Below, piece by piece: positions 1 through 11,676 of a DNA stretch of 64,000 nt (position 1 is its first letter; every line of letters begins with the position of its first letter). The notes under the pieces were generated by a model, which saw only the letters and a program-made list of their open reading frames with translations, searched no databases and was not told the origin of the DNA. The position numbers and the translations under genes are program-made. Origin of the DNA: Cryobacterium algoritolerans (GTDB taxonomy: Bacteria > Actinomycetota > Actinomycetes > Actinomycetales > Microbacteriaceae); the NCBI RefSeq assembly GCF_004402785.1, contig NZ_SOFP01000047.1:180439-244438 (forward strand). Reading direction: 5' to 3'.

Positions 1-2
1 AG

Positions 3-1004
3 TTCGGCGTGTCCGATGCCCAACTCGCGCCGCTGGTGGGCGGGCTGCGCACCCGGGATGAGCTCATCCGGGACTGCGACGTCATCCTTCTGGCCAAGCC
101 GCTACTGCGCGACGTCGCCGAGCTGCGCGACGGACAGGTCCTCTGGGGCTGGCCGCACTGCGTGCAGGATGACGCGCTCACCCAGCTGGCCATCGACAAG
201 CGACTGACCCTGATCGCGTTCGAGGCGATGAACCACTGGACCGGCGGCGGCGACTTCCACCTGCACGTACTCCACAAGAACAACGAGCTGGCCGGCTACT
301 CCTCCGTGCTGCACACCCTGGCCTTGACCGGGTCGACCGGCGATTACGGTCGCAGACTCCGGGCCGCGGTGATCGGCTTCGGCGCGACGGCCAGGGGCGC
401 GGTGACGGCGCTGAACGCCCTCGGCGTCTACGCCGTGACCGTGCTGACCAGTCGCGACGTCACCGCGGTCAGTTCCCCGATCCACTCCGCCCAGATCGTG
501 CGGCTCGAACACGGGTCGGGCCCGCACCAGAATTTTGCGCTCCCCGACGGTGGGCGGATACCCCTGCCGGAGTACCTGGCCGGCTATGACATCATCGTCA
601 ACTGTGTGCTTCAGGACCCGAACGCCCCGCTCATCTTCCTGACCGACGACGACCTGCGTCTGCTCATCCCCGGCTCCCTGATCATCGACGTCTCCTGCGA
701 CGCCGGCATGGGGTTCACCTGGGCCAGGCCCACGTCGTTTGACCACCCGACCTTCCCGGTCGGTGACAACGTGACCTACTACGCCGTCGACCACAGTCCC
801 TCCTACCTCTGGAAGTCCGCCACCTGGGAGATCAGCGAGGCGCTGCTCCCCTACCTGCCGGAGCTCCTCGGCGGGGCCGCAGCCTGGGACGCGAACGAGA
901 CGCTGCGGCGGGCGATCGAGATCCGCGGGGGCGTCATCCAGAACCCCGACATCCTGGCCTTCCAGCAGCGTTCCGGTGCCTACCCGCATCCGCATCTCGC
1001 CTGA
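3..1004 (+). CDS. N5-(carboxyethyl)ornithine synthase / alanine dehydrogenase-like protein, 5' partial
   Basis: The reading frame is open to the left edge, so the start lies outside the window; the GTG at position 9 falls inside the protein. The visible 333 codons match the C-terminal part of the alanine dehydrogenase/PNT family: a Rossmann segment with GFGATARGA, then a DIIVNCVLQDP strand and a late SLIIDVSCDAGMGF strand. The long C-terminal tail with VDHSPSYLW is typical of the branch annotated as N5-(carboxyethyl)ornithine synthase, which reductively joins pyruvate to ornithine using NADPH. The substrate is inferred from family resemblance only; a saccharopine- or alanine-dehydrogenase role is possible. 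It stands alone, followed by a hairpin and an independent promoter. Confidence 0.75.
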   Translation, partial: FGVSDAQLAPLVGGLRTRDELIRDCDVILLAKPLLRDVAELRDGQVLWGWPHCVQDDALTQLAIDKRLTLIAFEAMNHWTGGGDFHLHVLHKNNELAGYSSVLHTLALTGSTGDYGRRLRAAVIGFGATARGAVTALNALGVYAVTVLTSRDVTAVSSPIHSAQIVRLEHGSGPHQNFALPDGGRIPLPEYLAGYDIIVNCVLQDPNAPLIFLTDDDLRLLIPGSLIIDVSCDAGMGFTWARPTSFDHPTFPVGDNVTYYAVDHSPSYLWKSATWEISEALLPYLPELLGGAAAWDANETLRRAIEIRGGVIQNPDILAFQQRSGAYPHPHLA

Positions 1005-1013
1005 CGCACAGGC

Positions 1014-1039
1014 GCTGAGCCTCCTTCCACAGGCTCGGC
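1014..1039 (+). terminator. hairpin after the dehydrogenase gene
   Basis: A 9-bp stem (GCTGAGCCT with AGGCTCGGC, one G-U pair) with an 8-base loop begins 9 bases after the stop codon. There is no U-run, as is usual for actinobacterial terminators. Confidence 0.45.
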
Positions 1040-1094
1040 CGGAAGGCGTTCACGCCGTGTCCGAAACCCGCTAGTGTCGTGCCGCGGCGCCGAC

Positions 1095-1109
1095 TACAGT
1101 CGAAACATG
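1095..1109 (+). promoter_or_regulatory. leaderless promoter -10 box for ogt
   Basis: TACAGT at 1095-1100 is followed by six bases and then ATG at 1107. With no Shine-Dalgarno sequence in between, transcription probably begins at or next to the A of the start codon. Confidence 0.5.
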
Positions 1110-1652
1110 ACCAGCATCGCACCCTCGTTGATTCGTCTCCCCAGCCCGATCGGCCGGCTCGAACTCACCGCCGATTCCGAGAGCCTCCTCTCGCTGTCGA
1201 TCGAACGCGCCGGCCACCTCCCGCTCGAGCAGTCGCCGGAGTCGCCGTCTTCGCTGCTCGAGCGCGCGGCCGCCGAGCTCGCGGAATATTTCGCCGGTAC
1301 TCGCACCGGCTTCGACCTTCCGATTCGCTTCACCGGTGGCACCGCCTTCCAGCGGAGCGTGTGGCAGGGACTCGCCGGCCTGGGGTTCGGCGAGGTCATC
1401 TCCTACGGTGACCTGGGCGCCTCGATCGGGCGGCCTGGCTCGGGCCGGGCCACCGGCGGCGCGGTCGGCGCCAATCCGGTGCCGATCCTGATCGGCTGCC
1501 ACCGGGTGCTCGCCGCCAACGGGCGGATCACCGGTTACAGCGGCGGCAACGGCATCCCGACCAAGGCCTGGCTGCTCGACCACGAGGGCATCGGGCACGT
1601 GGGAACCCGGCAGGTGGGAACCGGGCCAGACGAAACCGGGCTCGACGCGTGA
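1107..1652 (+). CDS. ogt: methylated-DNA-[protein]-cysteine S-methyltransferase (Ogt type)
   Basis: This suicide repair enzyme moves the methyl group from O6-methylguanine to its own cysteine. The 181-residue protein has the usual C-terminal DNA-binding domain (FQRSVWQGL, then VISYGDLG near residue 100) and the active-site region GCHRV with Cys131. The family consensus is PCHRV, so the proline is glycine here. The ATG at 1107 is preferred over an upstream GTG (1074) because a TACAGT box sits exactly six bases before it. The stop overlaps the start of tag by four bases (GTGA), so two alkylation-repair enzymes are translationally coupled. Confidence 0.9.
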   Translation: MTSIAPSLIRLPSPIGRLELTADSESLLSLSIERAGHLPLEQSPESPSSLLERAAAELAEYFAGTRTGFDLPIRFTGGTAFQRSVWQGLAGLGFGEVISYGDLGASIGRPGSGRATGGAVGANPVPILIGCHRVLAANGRITGYSGGNGIPTKAWLLDHEGIGHVGTRQVGTGPDETGLDA

Positions 1653-2224
1653 CCACCGCGACCCTGGCCGAGGACGGGCTCGCCCGGTGCGGTTGGGCGG
1701 GCTCTGACCCGGAATACCGCCGGTACCACGACGAGGAGTGGGGCCGCCCGCTCCGGGACGACCGGCTCCTGTTCGAGAAGCTGTGCCTGGAGGGTTTCCA
1801 GGCCGGCCTGTCCTGGCTCACCATCCTGCGGCGGCGCGCGGCCTTTCGCACCGCATTCTTCGACTTCGACGTCGATCGGGTGGCCGCCATGGACGAAACG
1901 GATGTCACCCGGCTCGTCACCGACTCGAGCATCATCCGCCACCGAGGCAAGATCGAGGCGACCATCGGAAACGCCAGGGTCACCCGTGACCTCGGCGAAA
2001 GCCTCGCGACCCTGATCTGGAGTTTCGCGTCAGAACCGCGGGCGTCACGACTGTCGGGGCTCGGCGATATCCCCGCGGTCACGCCCGAATCCACGGCGCT
2101 CAGCCGGGAACTGCGCGCCCGAGGCTTCCGCTTCGTCGGGCCGACCACCGTCTATGCCCTGATGCAGTCGGCCGGACTGGTCGACGACCACGTCCTCGGC
2201 TGCCATCGCGCCGCCGAAGGGTGA
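1649..2224 (+). CDS. tag: DNA-3-methyladenine glycosylase I
   Basis: The enzyme excises 3-methyladenine from alkylated DNA. The 191-residue protein has the N-terminal CGWAG and HDEEWG motifs, QAGLSWLTIL, and near the C-terminus H-V-L-G-C. The Cys and His at each end match the zinc-snap ligands of the Tag family (Cys4, His17, His175, Cys179 in E. coli). Translation starts at GTG inside the ogt stop region, so it is made together with Ogt. The pair is a compact alkylation-repair operon. Confidence 0.95.
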   Translation: MTTATLAEDGLARCGWAGSDPEYRRYHDEEWGRPLRDDRLLFEKLCLEGFQAGLSWLTILRRRAAFRTAFFDFDVDRVAAMDETDVTRLVTDSSIIRHRGKIEATIGNARVTRDLGESLATLIWSFASEPRASRLSGLGDIPAVTPESTALSRELRARGFRFVGPTTVYALMQSAGLVDDHVLGCHRAAEG

Positions 2225-2232
2225 TTCGCGAG

Positions 2233-2292
2233 CGCGCCAATTCCGCCACTTCGCTCCTGGCACGCCAGCGGCAAAGCGGCGGAATAGGCGCG
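2233..2292. terminator. bidirectional hairpin between convergent tag and mdh
   Basis: A long stem forms from CGCGCC plus ATTCCGCC on the left and GGCGGAAT plus GGCGCG on the right, interrupted by a single A/A mismatch. It lies between two gene ends that face each other, so it can serve both. Confidence 0.6.
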
Positions 2293-2319
2293 GTCAGCGG
2301 CGCACATCGCCGCGATGGG

Positions 2320-3318
<999 letters not shown>

Positions 3319-3337
3319 TGGCCGGCGGGCGTCTTCG

Positions 3338-4108
3338 TCAGGCCTTGGCCGCGCCGACCAGCTGGTCGACGACCAGGTCGAGTTGCCCGGCCGCTCCGGG
3401 GCGCAGCGTGAAGCCCGCCGACTCAGCCCAGTCGAGCAGGGTGGTCACGTTCTCGAACGACTCTGCGTGCTCGATCAGTGCGCGGCTGAAGGCACCCTTG
3501 GCGGTCTTGTTGAAATGGTTGAGCGCCCGGGTGTGGCCGTCGGATGCCCGGGTGACGACCCGCAGGTAGAGCGAGTCCGGCCGCACCGGCGCGGGTCCGA
3601 GGGCCGCGTAGCCGGCCGAGCGGAGGTCGAGCAGGAGCCCGTCGGCGGCGCTGAGGGCAGTGCTCACGGGGCCGCTCCAGTGTTTTTTCAGGGTGATCTC
3701 CGGCAGCCGGGAATCGTGGGATAGCCGGTAGGCCGGGATCAGGTCGAGGGCGCCGATCGGGCCGAAGAGCGCGGAGTGCACCCGGACGTGCTCGCCGGAC
3801 CAGGCCCGCGCGGCCGAGGTCAGAGTCTCGGCGTCGAGGGCGTCGTAGAGCACGCCGGTGTAGCGGTCGAGCGCCGGCATCGTCGCCGATGACGCGAGGG
3901 CAAGGTTCCGACCGACCTCCGCCGCCTGGGTGCGGCCGAGCTTGAGGGCGGACATCATGGCGTCCGGATGCTTCGCCAGACCGACCAGCGAACGCACCAG
4001 TACCCGCCGGCTGGAGTGCAGCGACGGGTACGTGAGAGTGCGCAGGTCAAGCGGTGCGCCGGTACCGCCTGGACGCTTGGTCTCGGACGGCGGCAGCAGG
4101 ACTATCAA
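3338..4108 (-). CDS. yaaA: YaaA/UPF0246 (DUF328) family peroxide-stress protein
   Basis: The 256-residue protein matches the UPF0246 family. It begins LIVLLPPSETK and carries RVHSALFGPIGALDLIPAYRL and a C-terminal HFNKTAKG segment. E. coli YaaA lowers free iron and protects DNA during peroxide stress. No ATG is available: the family N-terminus aligns with a TTG at 4108, four bases after the atpC stop, so translation is probably coupled to atpC. It is the last gene of the ATP synthase operon. Confidence 0.85.
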   Translation of the reverse strand: MIVLLPPSETKRPGGTGAPLDLRTLTYPSLHSSRRVLVRSLVGLAKHPDAMMSALKLGRTQAAEVGRNLALASSATMPALDRYTGVLYDALDAETLTSAARAWSGEHVRVHSALFGPIGALDLIPAYRLSHDSRLPEITLKKHWSGPVSTALSAADGLLLDLRSAGYAALGPAPVRPDSLYLRVVTRASDGHTRALNHFNKTAKGAFSRALIEHAESFENVTTLLDWAESAGFTLRPGAAGQLDLVVDQLVGAAKA

Positions 4109-4112
4109 TCGG

Positions 4113-4376
4113 TTAGACGAGCCCCGCCTTGCGGGCGACGATGGTGACCAGATTGTTGGCCACCGAGAGGAATCCGTCCGCCGCTTCGGCGACGATCTTC
4201 TTGCCGTCGGGCAGGGTGAGGCGAACCTCACCGCTGGCCAGGATGGCGAGCATCGGCTCGTGGCCGGCGAGGATGCCGATCTCGCCTTCCACGGTGCGGG
4301 CAACGACCATGGTTGCCTCGCCGGACCAGACTTCCTGGTCCGCCGAGACGACGCTGACGTTGAGGGCCGCAGCCAT
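4113..4376 (-). CDS. atpC: ATP synthase F1 epsilon subunit
   Basis: This is the central-stalk subunit that couples rotation and can inhibit ATP hydrolysis. At 87 residues it holds the N-terminal beta-sandwich (VEGEIGILAGHEPML, LPDGKKIVAEAADGFLSV) but lacks the two-helix C-terminal domain of longer bacterial epsilons, as in many actinobacteria. ATG at 4376 lies two bases after the atpD stop. Weak hydrolysis control by a short epsilon is inference. Confidence 0.95.
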   Translation of the reverse strand: MAAALNVSVVSADQEVWSGEATMVVARTVEGEIGILAGHEPMLAILASGEVRLTLPDGKKIVAEAADGFLSVANNLVTIVARKAGLV

Positions 4377-4378
4377 GG

Positions 4379-5860
<1,482 letters not shown>

Positions 5861-6763
5861 TTAGTTCTTGGCGGATGAGAGCGCGTCGGCTCCACCCACG
5901 ATCTCGGAAATCTGCGAGGTGATCTCGGCCTGCCTGGCGTTGTTCGACAACCTGGTGAAGTCCTTGATGAGCTTGTCCGCGTTGTCGGAGGCCGACTGCA
6001 TGGCCTTCTGACGAGCGGCGTGCTCTGCGGCGGCCGACTGCAGCATGGAGTTGAAGATTCGGCTCTCGATGTAGACGGGCAGCAGCGCGTCGAGCACAGT
6101 TTCCACGTCCGGTTCGAACTCGTACAACGGCAGAACCTGGCTTTCACCTGGTTCTTCGATGCCTTCGACCACCTCAAGCGGCAGCAGGCGCACGACCTGG
6201 GGGATCTGGGTGACCATGCTCACGAATCGGTTGAAGACCACATGGATCTCATCGACGCCGCCGTCGTCGGCGTCCCGGAGGAACGCCTCCAGCAGGGCGT
6301 CGCTGATCTCGCGAGCCGTCTCAAACTGCGGCTGGTCGGTGGAACCGGTCCAGACCCGTTCTGACGGGCGCCGACGGAAGTTGAAGTACGCCGCGGCTTT
6401 GCGTCCGACCAGGAAATAGACGACATCCTTACCCTGGGCCCGCAGGAGCTGGGTCAGGGACTCGGCTTCACGCAGTGCCTGTGAACTGAACGCTCCCGCG
6501 AGGCCGCGGTCGGAGGCGAAGATGACGACCGCGGCGCGCTCGATCTTCTCCGGCTCCGTGGTCAGCACGTGCGCGACGTTCGAATACGTCGCGACGGCCG
6601 ACACCGCCTGGGTGATCGACCGGGCGAACGGGGTCGACGCCGCCACGCGCGCCTTGGCCTTCTGGATGCGCGAGGCGGAGATCAACTCCATGGCCCGAGT
6701 GATCTTCTTGGTCGTCTGGGCAGCCTTGATCTTCTGCCGGTAGACCCGAAGTTGCGCTCCCAT
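5861..6763 (-). CDS. atpG: ATP synthase F1 gamma subunit
   Basis: The gamma subunit is the rotating shaft inside the alpha3beta3 hexamer. It begins [33 protein letters not shown] and ends with the conserved C-terminal helix ([27 protein letters not shown]). At 300 residues it is normal for actinobacteria. AGGAGACAC precedes the ATG. Confidence 0.98.
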   Translation of the reverse strand: MGAQLRVYRQKIKAAQTTKKITRAMELISASRIQKAKARVAASTPFARSITQAVSAVATYSNVAHVLTTEPEKIERAAVVIFASDRGLAGAFSSQALREAESLTQLLRAQGKDVVYFLVGRKAAAYFNFRRRPSERVWTGSTDQPQFETAREISDALLEAFLRDADDGGVDEIHVVFNRFVSMVTQIPQVVRLLPLEVVEGIEEPGESQVLPLYEFEPDVETVLDALLPVYIESRIFNSMLQSAAAEHAARQKAMQSASDNADKLIKDFTRLSNNARQAEITSQISEIVGGADALSSAKN

Positions 6764-6794
6764 GTGTCTCCTGTGCTTCCTTGTCAGTGTTGTC

Positions 6795-6838
6795 GGTGGT
6801 CAAGCCTGTCGAGACCGGGAAATCGAGCGTGTCGAGAC
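6795..6838. repeat. dispersed palindromic-type repeat between atpA and atpG
   Basis: The 90-base gap between atpA and atpG holds GGTGGTCAAGCCTGTCGAGA followed by CC, then a second half-copy TCGAGCGTGTCGAGACC. The same 22-base word recurs with one change at 25001-25022 inside the end of lysA. The core TCGAGCCTGTCGA is near-palindromic. Confidence 0.6.
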
Positions 6839-6853
6839 CCCGTGGTCCGGGTC

Positions 6854-8491
6854 TCAGCGCCGGTGCTTCACGATCTTTTCCTGGTTGACGTCTTCGGCGG
6901 CGATCGCCTCGAACTCTTCCTTACCGACCGAGGCGAGCGGCTTGCCCTCGCCGGTCTGGAATTCACGCTTGAACTTGTCGACCTCGAGCTCGAGGGTCGC
7001 AATGGTGGCATCATCGAGCACATTGGTCTCGCGCAGCGTCTTGAGCACATCGGTGCCGCGGCCGAGGTGGTCGAGCAGACCGCGCTCGAATCGGAGCACG
7101 TCTTCCACCGGGACCTCGTCGAACTTGCCGTTGGTGCCGGCCCAGATCGAGACGACCTGGTCTTCGACCGGGTACGGCGAATACTGCGGCTGCTTGAGCA
7201 GCTCGGTCAGCCGGGCGCCACGGGCAAGCTGGCGGCGGCTGGTCGCGTCCAGGTCGGAGGCGAACATCGCAAAGGCCTCGAGCGACCGGTACTGTGCCAG
7301 CTCGAGCTTCAGGGTTCCGGAGACCTTCTTGATCGACTTCACCTGGGCGTCGCCGCCGACTCGCGAAACCGAGATACCCACGTCGACCGCGGGGCGCTGG
7401 TTGGAGTTGAAGAGGTCGGACTGCAGGAAGATCTGGCCGTCGGTGATCGAGATCACGTTGGTCGGGATGTACGCGGAGACGTCGTTGGCCTTGGTCTCGA
7501 TGATCGGCAGACCGGTCATCGATCCGGCGCCGAGTTCGTCGGAGAGCTTGGCACAACGCTCGAGCAGGCGAGAGTGCAGGTAGAACACGTCGCCGGGGTA
7601 TGCCTCTCGTCCCGGCGGGCGGCGCAGCAGCAGCGACACGGCACGGTAGGCCTCGGCCTGCTTGGACAGGTCGTCGAAGATGATGAGGACGTGCTTGCCG
7701 GCGTACATCCAGTGCTGGCCGATGGCCGAACCGGTGTACGGGGCGAGGTACTTGAAACCGGCCGGGTCGGAGGCCGGGGACGCGACGATGGTCGTGTACT
7801 CCATGACTCCGGCATCCTCGAGCGCGCCCTTGACGGCGGCGATCGTGGAGCCCTTCTGGCCGATGGCAACGTAGATGCAGCGAACCTGCTTGTTCACGTC
7901 GCCTGAGGCCCAGTTGGCCTTCTGGTTGATGATGGTGTCGATCGCAATGGCGGTCTTGCCGGTCTGGCGGTCACCGATGATCAGCTGTCGCTGGCCGCGG
8001 CCGATCGGGATCATGGCGTCGATCGCCTTGATGCCGGTCTGCATCGGCTCGTGCACGCTCTTGCGGTGCATGACGCCGGGGGCCTGCAACTCGAGGGCGC
8101 GGCGGCCCTCGGTCTCGATCGGGCCGAGACCGTCGATCGGGGCGCCGAGCGGGTCGACGACACGGCCAAGGTAGCCGTCGCCGACGGGCACGGACAACAC
8201 CTCGCCGGTGCGGTGCACCTCCATGCCCTCCACGATGCCGGCGAACTCGCCGAGCACGACGACGCCGATCTCGTCCTCGTCGAGATTCTGGGCCAGACCC
8301 AGAGTGCCATCGGCGAATTTGATGAGCTCGTTCGCCATCACGCTGGGAAGACCCTCGACGTGGGCGATACCGTCGCCTGCCGTGGTGACGTAGCCGACCT
8401 CGGTGGTTGCGGTCTTGCTCGGCTCGTAGGACTTGACGAAGTCCTGGAGAGCGTCGCGGATCTCATCGGGGCTGATCGTTAGTTCTGCCAT
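6854..8491 (-). CDS. atpA: ATP synthase F1 alpha subunit
   Basis: This is the non-catalytic nucleotide-binding subunit of F1. The 545-residue protein contains the P-loop GDRQTGKTA, the [13 protein letters not shown]alker B region and the [22 protein letters not shown] signature. Two ATGs are adjacent (8494 and 8491); the AAAGGGAAG ribosome site fits the second better. It lies in the atp operon between atpH and atpG. Confidence 0.99.
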   Translation of the reverse strand: MAELTISPDEIRDALQDFVKSYEPSKTATTEVGYVTTAGDGIAHVEGLPSVMANELIKFADGTLGLAQNLDEDEIGVVVLGEFAGIVEGMEVHRTGEVLSVPVGDGYLGRVVDPLGAPIDGLGPIETEGRRALELQAPGVMHRKSVHEPMQTGIKAIDAMIPIGRGQRQLIIGDRQTGKTAIAIDTIINQKANWASGDVNKQVRCIYVAIGQKGSTIAAVKGALEDAGVMEYTTIVASPASDPAGFKYLAPYTGSAIGQHWMYAGKHVLIIFDDLSKQAEAYRAVSLLLRRPPGREAYPGDVFYLHSRLLERCAKLSDELGAGSMTGLPIIETKANDVSAYIPTNVISITDGQIFLQSDLFNSNQRPAVDVGISVSRVGGDAQVKSIKKVSGTLKLELAQYRSLEAFAMFASDLDATSRRQLARGARLTELLKQPQYSPYPVEDQVVSIWAGTNGKFDEVPVEDVLRFERGLLDHLGRGTDVLKTLRETNVLDDATIATLELEVDKFKREFQTGEGKPLASVGKEEFEAIAAEDVNQEKIVKHRR

Positions 8492-8578
8492 CATCTTCCC
8501 TTTCCCGTACGGGGTGTACAGGTTCTGTCTGAAACGAAACGTTGCCGCTTCGAGGTTGTCGTTCCGGCTGACCGTAGG

Positions 8579-9376
8579 TCAGCCGGCAAGTTGGAGTCTC
8601 AAATCCTTGAGGCGGGTGGCGATGCTGCCATCGATGACATCGTCGCCGATCTGCACGCGTACTCCGCCGACGAGCGACTGGTCCACGACCAGGTTGATCG
8701 TGAGCTTGCGCCCGTATCGCGCCGACAGGTTGGTGTGGAGCCGATCAAGCTGGGCCGGCGCCAGCGGCGACGCAGACGTGACGGTCGCGACCCTGGTGCC
8801 CGACTGGTCGGCCACTATGGATGCTGCGTACCGCAGCAATTCACCGATCCGTCGCCCACGCGGCTGCTGCACGAGGTGCCGAACGATCACGAGTGTCTGC
8901 TCGGTCACCTTGCCGGTGAGGATTGAGTCGATGAGTCCGACCTTGGCGCGGGGCGCGCCGAGCTTGCTCGCGAGAGCCAGCTCGAGTTCCGCGTTCCCGG
9001 CGACGGTCGCCCCGAACGCGAAGAGTTCGGCTTCAATCACTCCGGCAACGGCGGCCGAGGATGCGGCGCACCGCAAACCCAGGTCTTCGATGCCCGCGAG
9101 CAGGTCGGTGTGGCTCGACCAGCGCACCGAGGTCACGGCCTGGAGCAGGTCGAGGGCGAAGGGTGTGACCGCGGGGCCGAACACCTTGGCGACGAGGGCC
9201 GCCTTGGCTGCGGCAACCGCCGCCGGGTCCACGAGGGCCGACAGGAGCTGCGAGGACTCTCCGATAACGCGGCCCGCGTTCAGCAGGCCTTCCCCGGTCG
9301 CCAGATCGGCCGTGCCGCCGTGGGCGGCCAGTGCCGCTCGCGACGAGGCCGAAGCTTCTCTGGTGGCGCTTCCCAT
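8579..9376 (-). CDS. atpH: ATP synthase F1 delta subunit
   Basis: The delta subunit links F1 to the peripheral stalk. The 265-residue protein is longer than the roughly 180-residue E. coli subunit but normal for actinobacteria. The C-terminal half carries the family pattern with VRVQIGDDVIDGSIATRLKDLRLQL. Its ATG overlaps the atpF stop by one base (TAATG), so the two peripheral-stalk subunits are coupled. Confidence 0.97.
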   Translation of the reverse strand: MGSATREASASSRAALAAHGGTADLATGEGLLNAGRVIGESSQLLSALVDPAAVAAAKAALVAKVFGPAVTPFALDLLQAVTSVRWSSHTDLLAGIEDLGLRCAASSAAVAGVIEAELFAFGATVAGNAELELALASKLGAPRAKVGLIDSILTGKVTEQTLVIVRHLVQQPRGRRIGELLRYAASIVADQSGTRVATVTSASPLAPAQLDRLHTNLSARYGRKLTINLVVDQSLVGGVRVQIGDDVIDGSIATRLKDLRLQLAG

Positions 9377-9927
9377 TACTTAACTGCTTTCTCCGAGGCC
9401 TCGAGGTCGGCCAGGAAACGGTCGACAAGCCGTGCGGCCTTGGCGTCGTCGGTCAGGCTCTCGCCGATGACACCCGATGCAAGGTCGATGGCCAGGGTGC
9501 CGACTTCGGAACGCAGGGACACGACGGCCGCCTGACGCTCTGCTTCGATCTGGACCTTGGCGCTCGCGGTGACGCGGGCGGCTTCGGCAACGGCCTGTTC
9601 GCGGTGCTCGGCGACGATCTTCTGGCCGTCGACGCGGGCAACCTCACGGATCTTACCTGCCTCAGCGCGAGCATCAGCAAGCTGGGCGGTGTACTGCTCG
9701 AGAGCGGCTTCCGCCTTGCGCTGGGCGTCGTCGGCCTTGGCAATGTTGCCTTCGATGGCTTCGGCACGCTCGTCGAGGAGTTTCTGCATCCTCGGAAGCA
9801 CGAGCTTCCAGAAGAAGAACAGAATCACGACGAAGATCAGACCGGACCAGATTATGTCGTAGAGCTCCGGGAGAAGCGGGTTACGCGTCTCGGTCCCCGC
9901 TGCAGCTGCAATCACTGCGTTAAACAT
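9376..9927 (-). CDS. atpF: ATP synthase Fo b subunit
   Basis: This is the peripheral-stalk subunit. One N-terminal membrane helix (about residues 27-45, WSGLIFVVILFFFWKLV) is followed by a long charged helix rich in Ala, Glu and Lys (DERAEAIEGNIAKADDAQRKAE), the dimeric coiled coil. The 183-residue length is normal. AGGAGG lies just before the ATG. Confidence 0.98.
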   Translation of the reverse strand: MFNAVIAAAAGTETRNPLLPELYDIIWSGLIFVVILFFFWKLVLPRMQKLLDERAEAIEGNIAKADDAQRKAEAALEQYTAQLADARAEAGKIREVARVDGQKIVAEHREQAVAEAARVTASAKVQIEAERQAAVVSLRSEVGTLAIDLASGVIGESLTDDAKAARLVDRFLADLEASEKAVK

Positions 9928-9956
9928 CGTGCCTCCTGACTAGAGAGAAAAGAGGA

Positions 9957-10238
<282 letters not shown>

Positions 10239-11027
10239 TTAGTGTTCCTCAGCCAGCGCGAGCTGGATGTAGACAGCGGTGAGTAGGGCGAAAATGTAGG
10301 CCTGGAGAAGAGCGATCAGCACTTCGAAGAGTGTGAACGCGAACCCGAAGACAAGGGTGCCGGCTCCGAAGAGCTTGAAGCCGCCGTCTGCGGTGAAGAA
10401 GAAGAACTGAGTGGCGCTGAAGAAGAGCACGAGCAGGAGGTGGCCGACGATCATGTTCATCAGCAGTCGCAGCGTCAGCGTGACCGGGCGGACTAGGAAG
10501 GTCGAGATGAACTCGATCGGGGTCACGATGATGTACAGGAACGGGGGCACGCCCGGGGGGAACAGGGCGTTGCGGAAGAAGTTGCCCGGGCTCTTCTTTA
10601 CTCCGGCGTAGATGAACGCGACGTAGGCGATGACGGCCAGCACGAGCGGCACGCCGATCACACTGGTTCCGGCGATGTTGAGGAACGGCAGCGGGCCGGT
10701 GATGTTCATGAACAGCACCATGAAGAAGATCGTCGTGATCAGCGGCAGGAAACGCTTGCCGTCTTTCTTCCCGAGGATGTCTTCAGCGATGTTGACCCTC
10801 GCGAAGTTGAGGCCCAGTTCGACGATGCTCTGGAATCGGGTCGGGATGACCTTCATCCGACGGGTGCCGAGCCAGAAGACGAGGAGGAGTACGCCCACCG
10901 CGAGGAAGCGGATGAGCATGATGCGGTTGATTTCGAAGGGGGAACCCGCGAACAGAACAGCTTCAGGGAAGAATTCGTTGATCGACGGACCGTGGAACTC
11001 ACCGTCACCGGTGGCAGACGGGAGCAT
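10239..11027 (-). CDS. atpB: ATP synthase Fo a subunit
   Basis: This subunit provides the proton half-channels beside the c ring. The 262 residues form five to six membrane helices. The essential Arg lies in TLRLLMNMIVGHLLLVL. The first ATG is at 11027 but has no ribosome site; AGGAG lies at 11058-11062, and an in-frame CTG six bases after it (11051) would add eight residues, so the true start may be upstream. It is the first gene of the atpBEFHAGDC series. Confidence 0.96.
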   Translation of the reverse strand: MLPSATGDGEFHGPSINEFFPEAVLFAGSPFEINRIMLIRFLAVGVLLLVFWLGTRRMKVIPTRFQSIVELGLNFARVNIAEDILGKKDGKRFLPLITTIFFMVLFMNITGPLPFLNIAGTSVIGVPLVLAVIAYVAFIYAGVKKSPGNFFRNALFPPGVPPFLYIIVTPIEFISTFLVRPVTLTLRLLMNMIVGHLLLVLFFSATQFFFFTADGGFKLFGAGTLVFGFAFTLFEVLIALLQAYIFALLTAVYIQLALAEEH

Positions 11028-11156
11028 CAGGCTTACGGCGGTTTCTAGCAGCGCTTTCTCCTGTTTCGGGGCGGGGAGCTCTGCTCTCGCGAAGACGAAT
11101 GGTGGGCTGGGCTGCCCGGCACGAAGGCACGAGCAACGCGGGGCGAACCGGTCATT

Positions 11157-11162
11157 ACCCTA
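11157..11162 (-). promoter_or_regulatory. possible -10 box of the ATP synthase operon
   Basis: TAGGGT on the minus strand in the 175-base gap between the atpI-like gene and atpB. No clear -35 is visible. It would give a leader of about 120 bases. Confidence 0.3.
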
Positions 11163-11202
11163 CCAAGGAATGGGCCCGGCGGACGAATCGTGGCGGGACA
11201 TG

Positions 11203-11676
11203 TCAGTCCTCCGCGGACGCGCCGGGCAGGCTCACGTCGCTGACGTAGCCCATCCGGCTCTTCAGCACCACGATCGCGTCGACGGCGAGGGAACCGATCA
11301 CCCCGGCGATGATGCTGAGGAACAGCACAACGGGCTGGATCCACGCTTGGTCCTTGAGCAGCACGACGAGCACGAGGAAGACCACGAACTTCACCAGCCA
11401 GCCGCCCAGGACGATCGCGAAGAACGCGCCGACGGCCGCCTGGCTGCCGGCGAAGCGGTTGGCGAGCAGGATGCTTCCGGCCGTGATGCCCATGAAGACC
11501 ACGGCCATCGCGGTGCCGATGAGCGCGCTCACGACGCCGGTGCCGCCCGCGACCAGACCGCCCACCACGGCCCCGACCACACCGATGCCACCGGCGAGGA
11601 AGCCGCCGAGCACGAGGATGCGCCGGAACACGGGGACCGAGCTCGGCTGGGTGGATCGGGGCGGCGTGATGCTCAT
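11203..11676 (-). CDS. ATP synthase-associated membrane protein, AtpI-like
   Basis: The 157-residue protein has a short N-terminal tail rich in Pro/Ser and four predicted membrane helices (for example ILVLGGFLAGGIGVVGAVVG and KFVVFLVLVVLL). Its place directly before atpB and its topology match the poorly conserved AtpI subunit, which helps assemble the c ring or supply cations. Sequence similarity alone is weak. ATG at 11676 overlaps the wecA stop (ATGA) and is preceded by AGGAG. Confidence 0.7.
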   Translation of the reverse strand: MSITPPRSTQPSSVPVFRRILVLGGFLAGGIGVVGAVVGGLVAGGTGVVSALIGTAMAVVFMGITAGSILLANRFAGSQAAVGAFFAIVLGGWLVKFVVFLVLVVLLKDQAWIQPVVLFLSIIAGVIGSLAVDAIVVLKSRMGYVSDVSLPGASAED

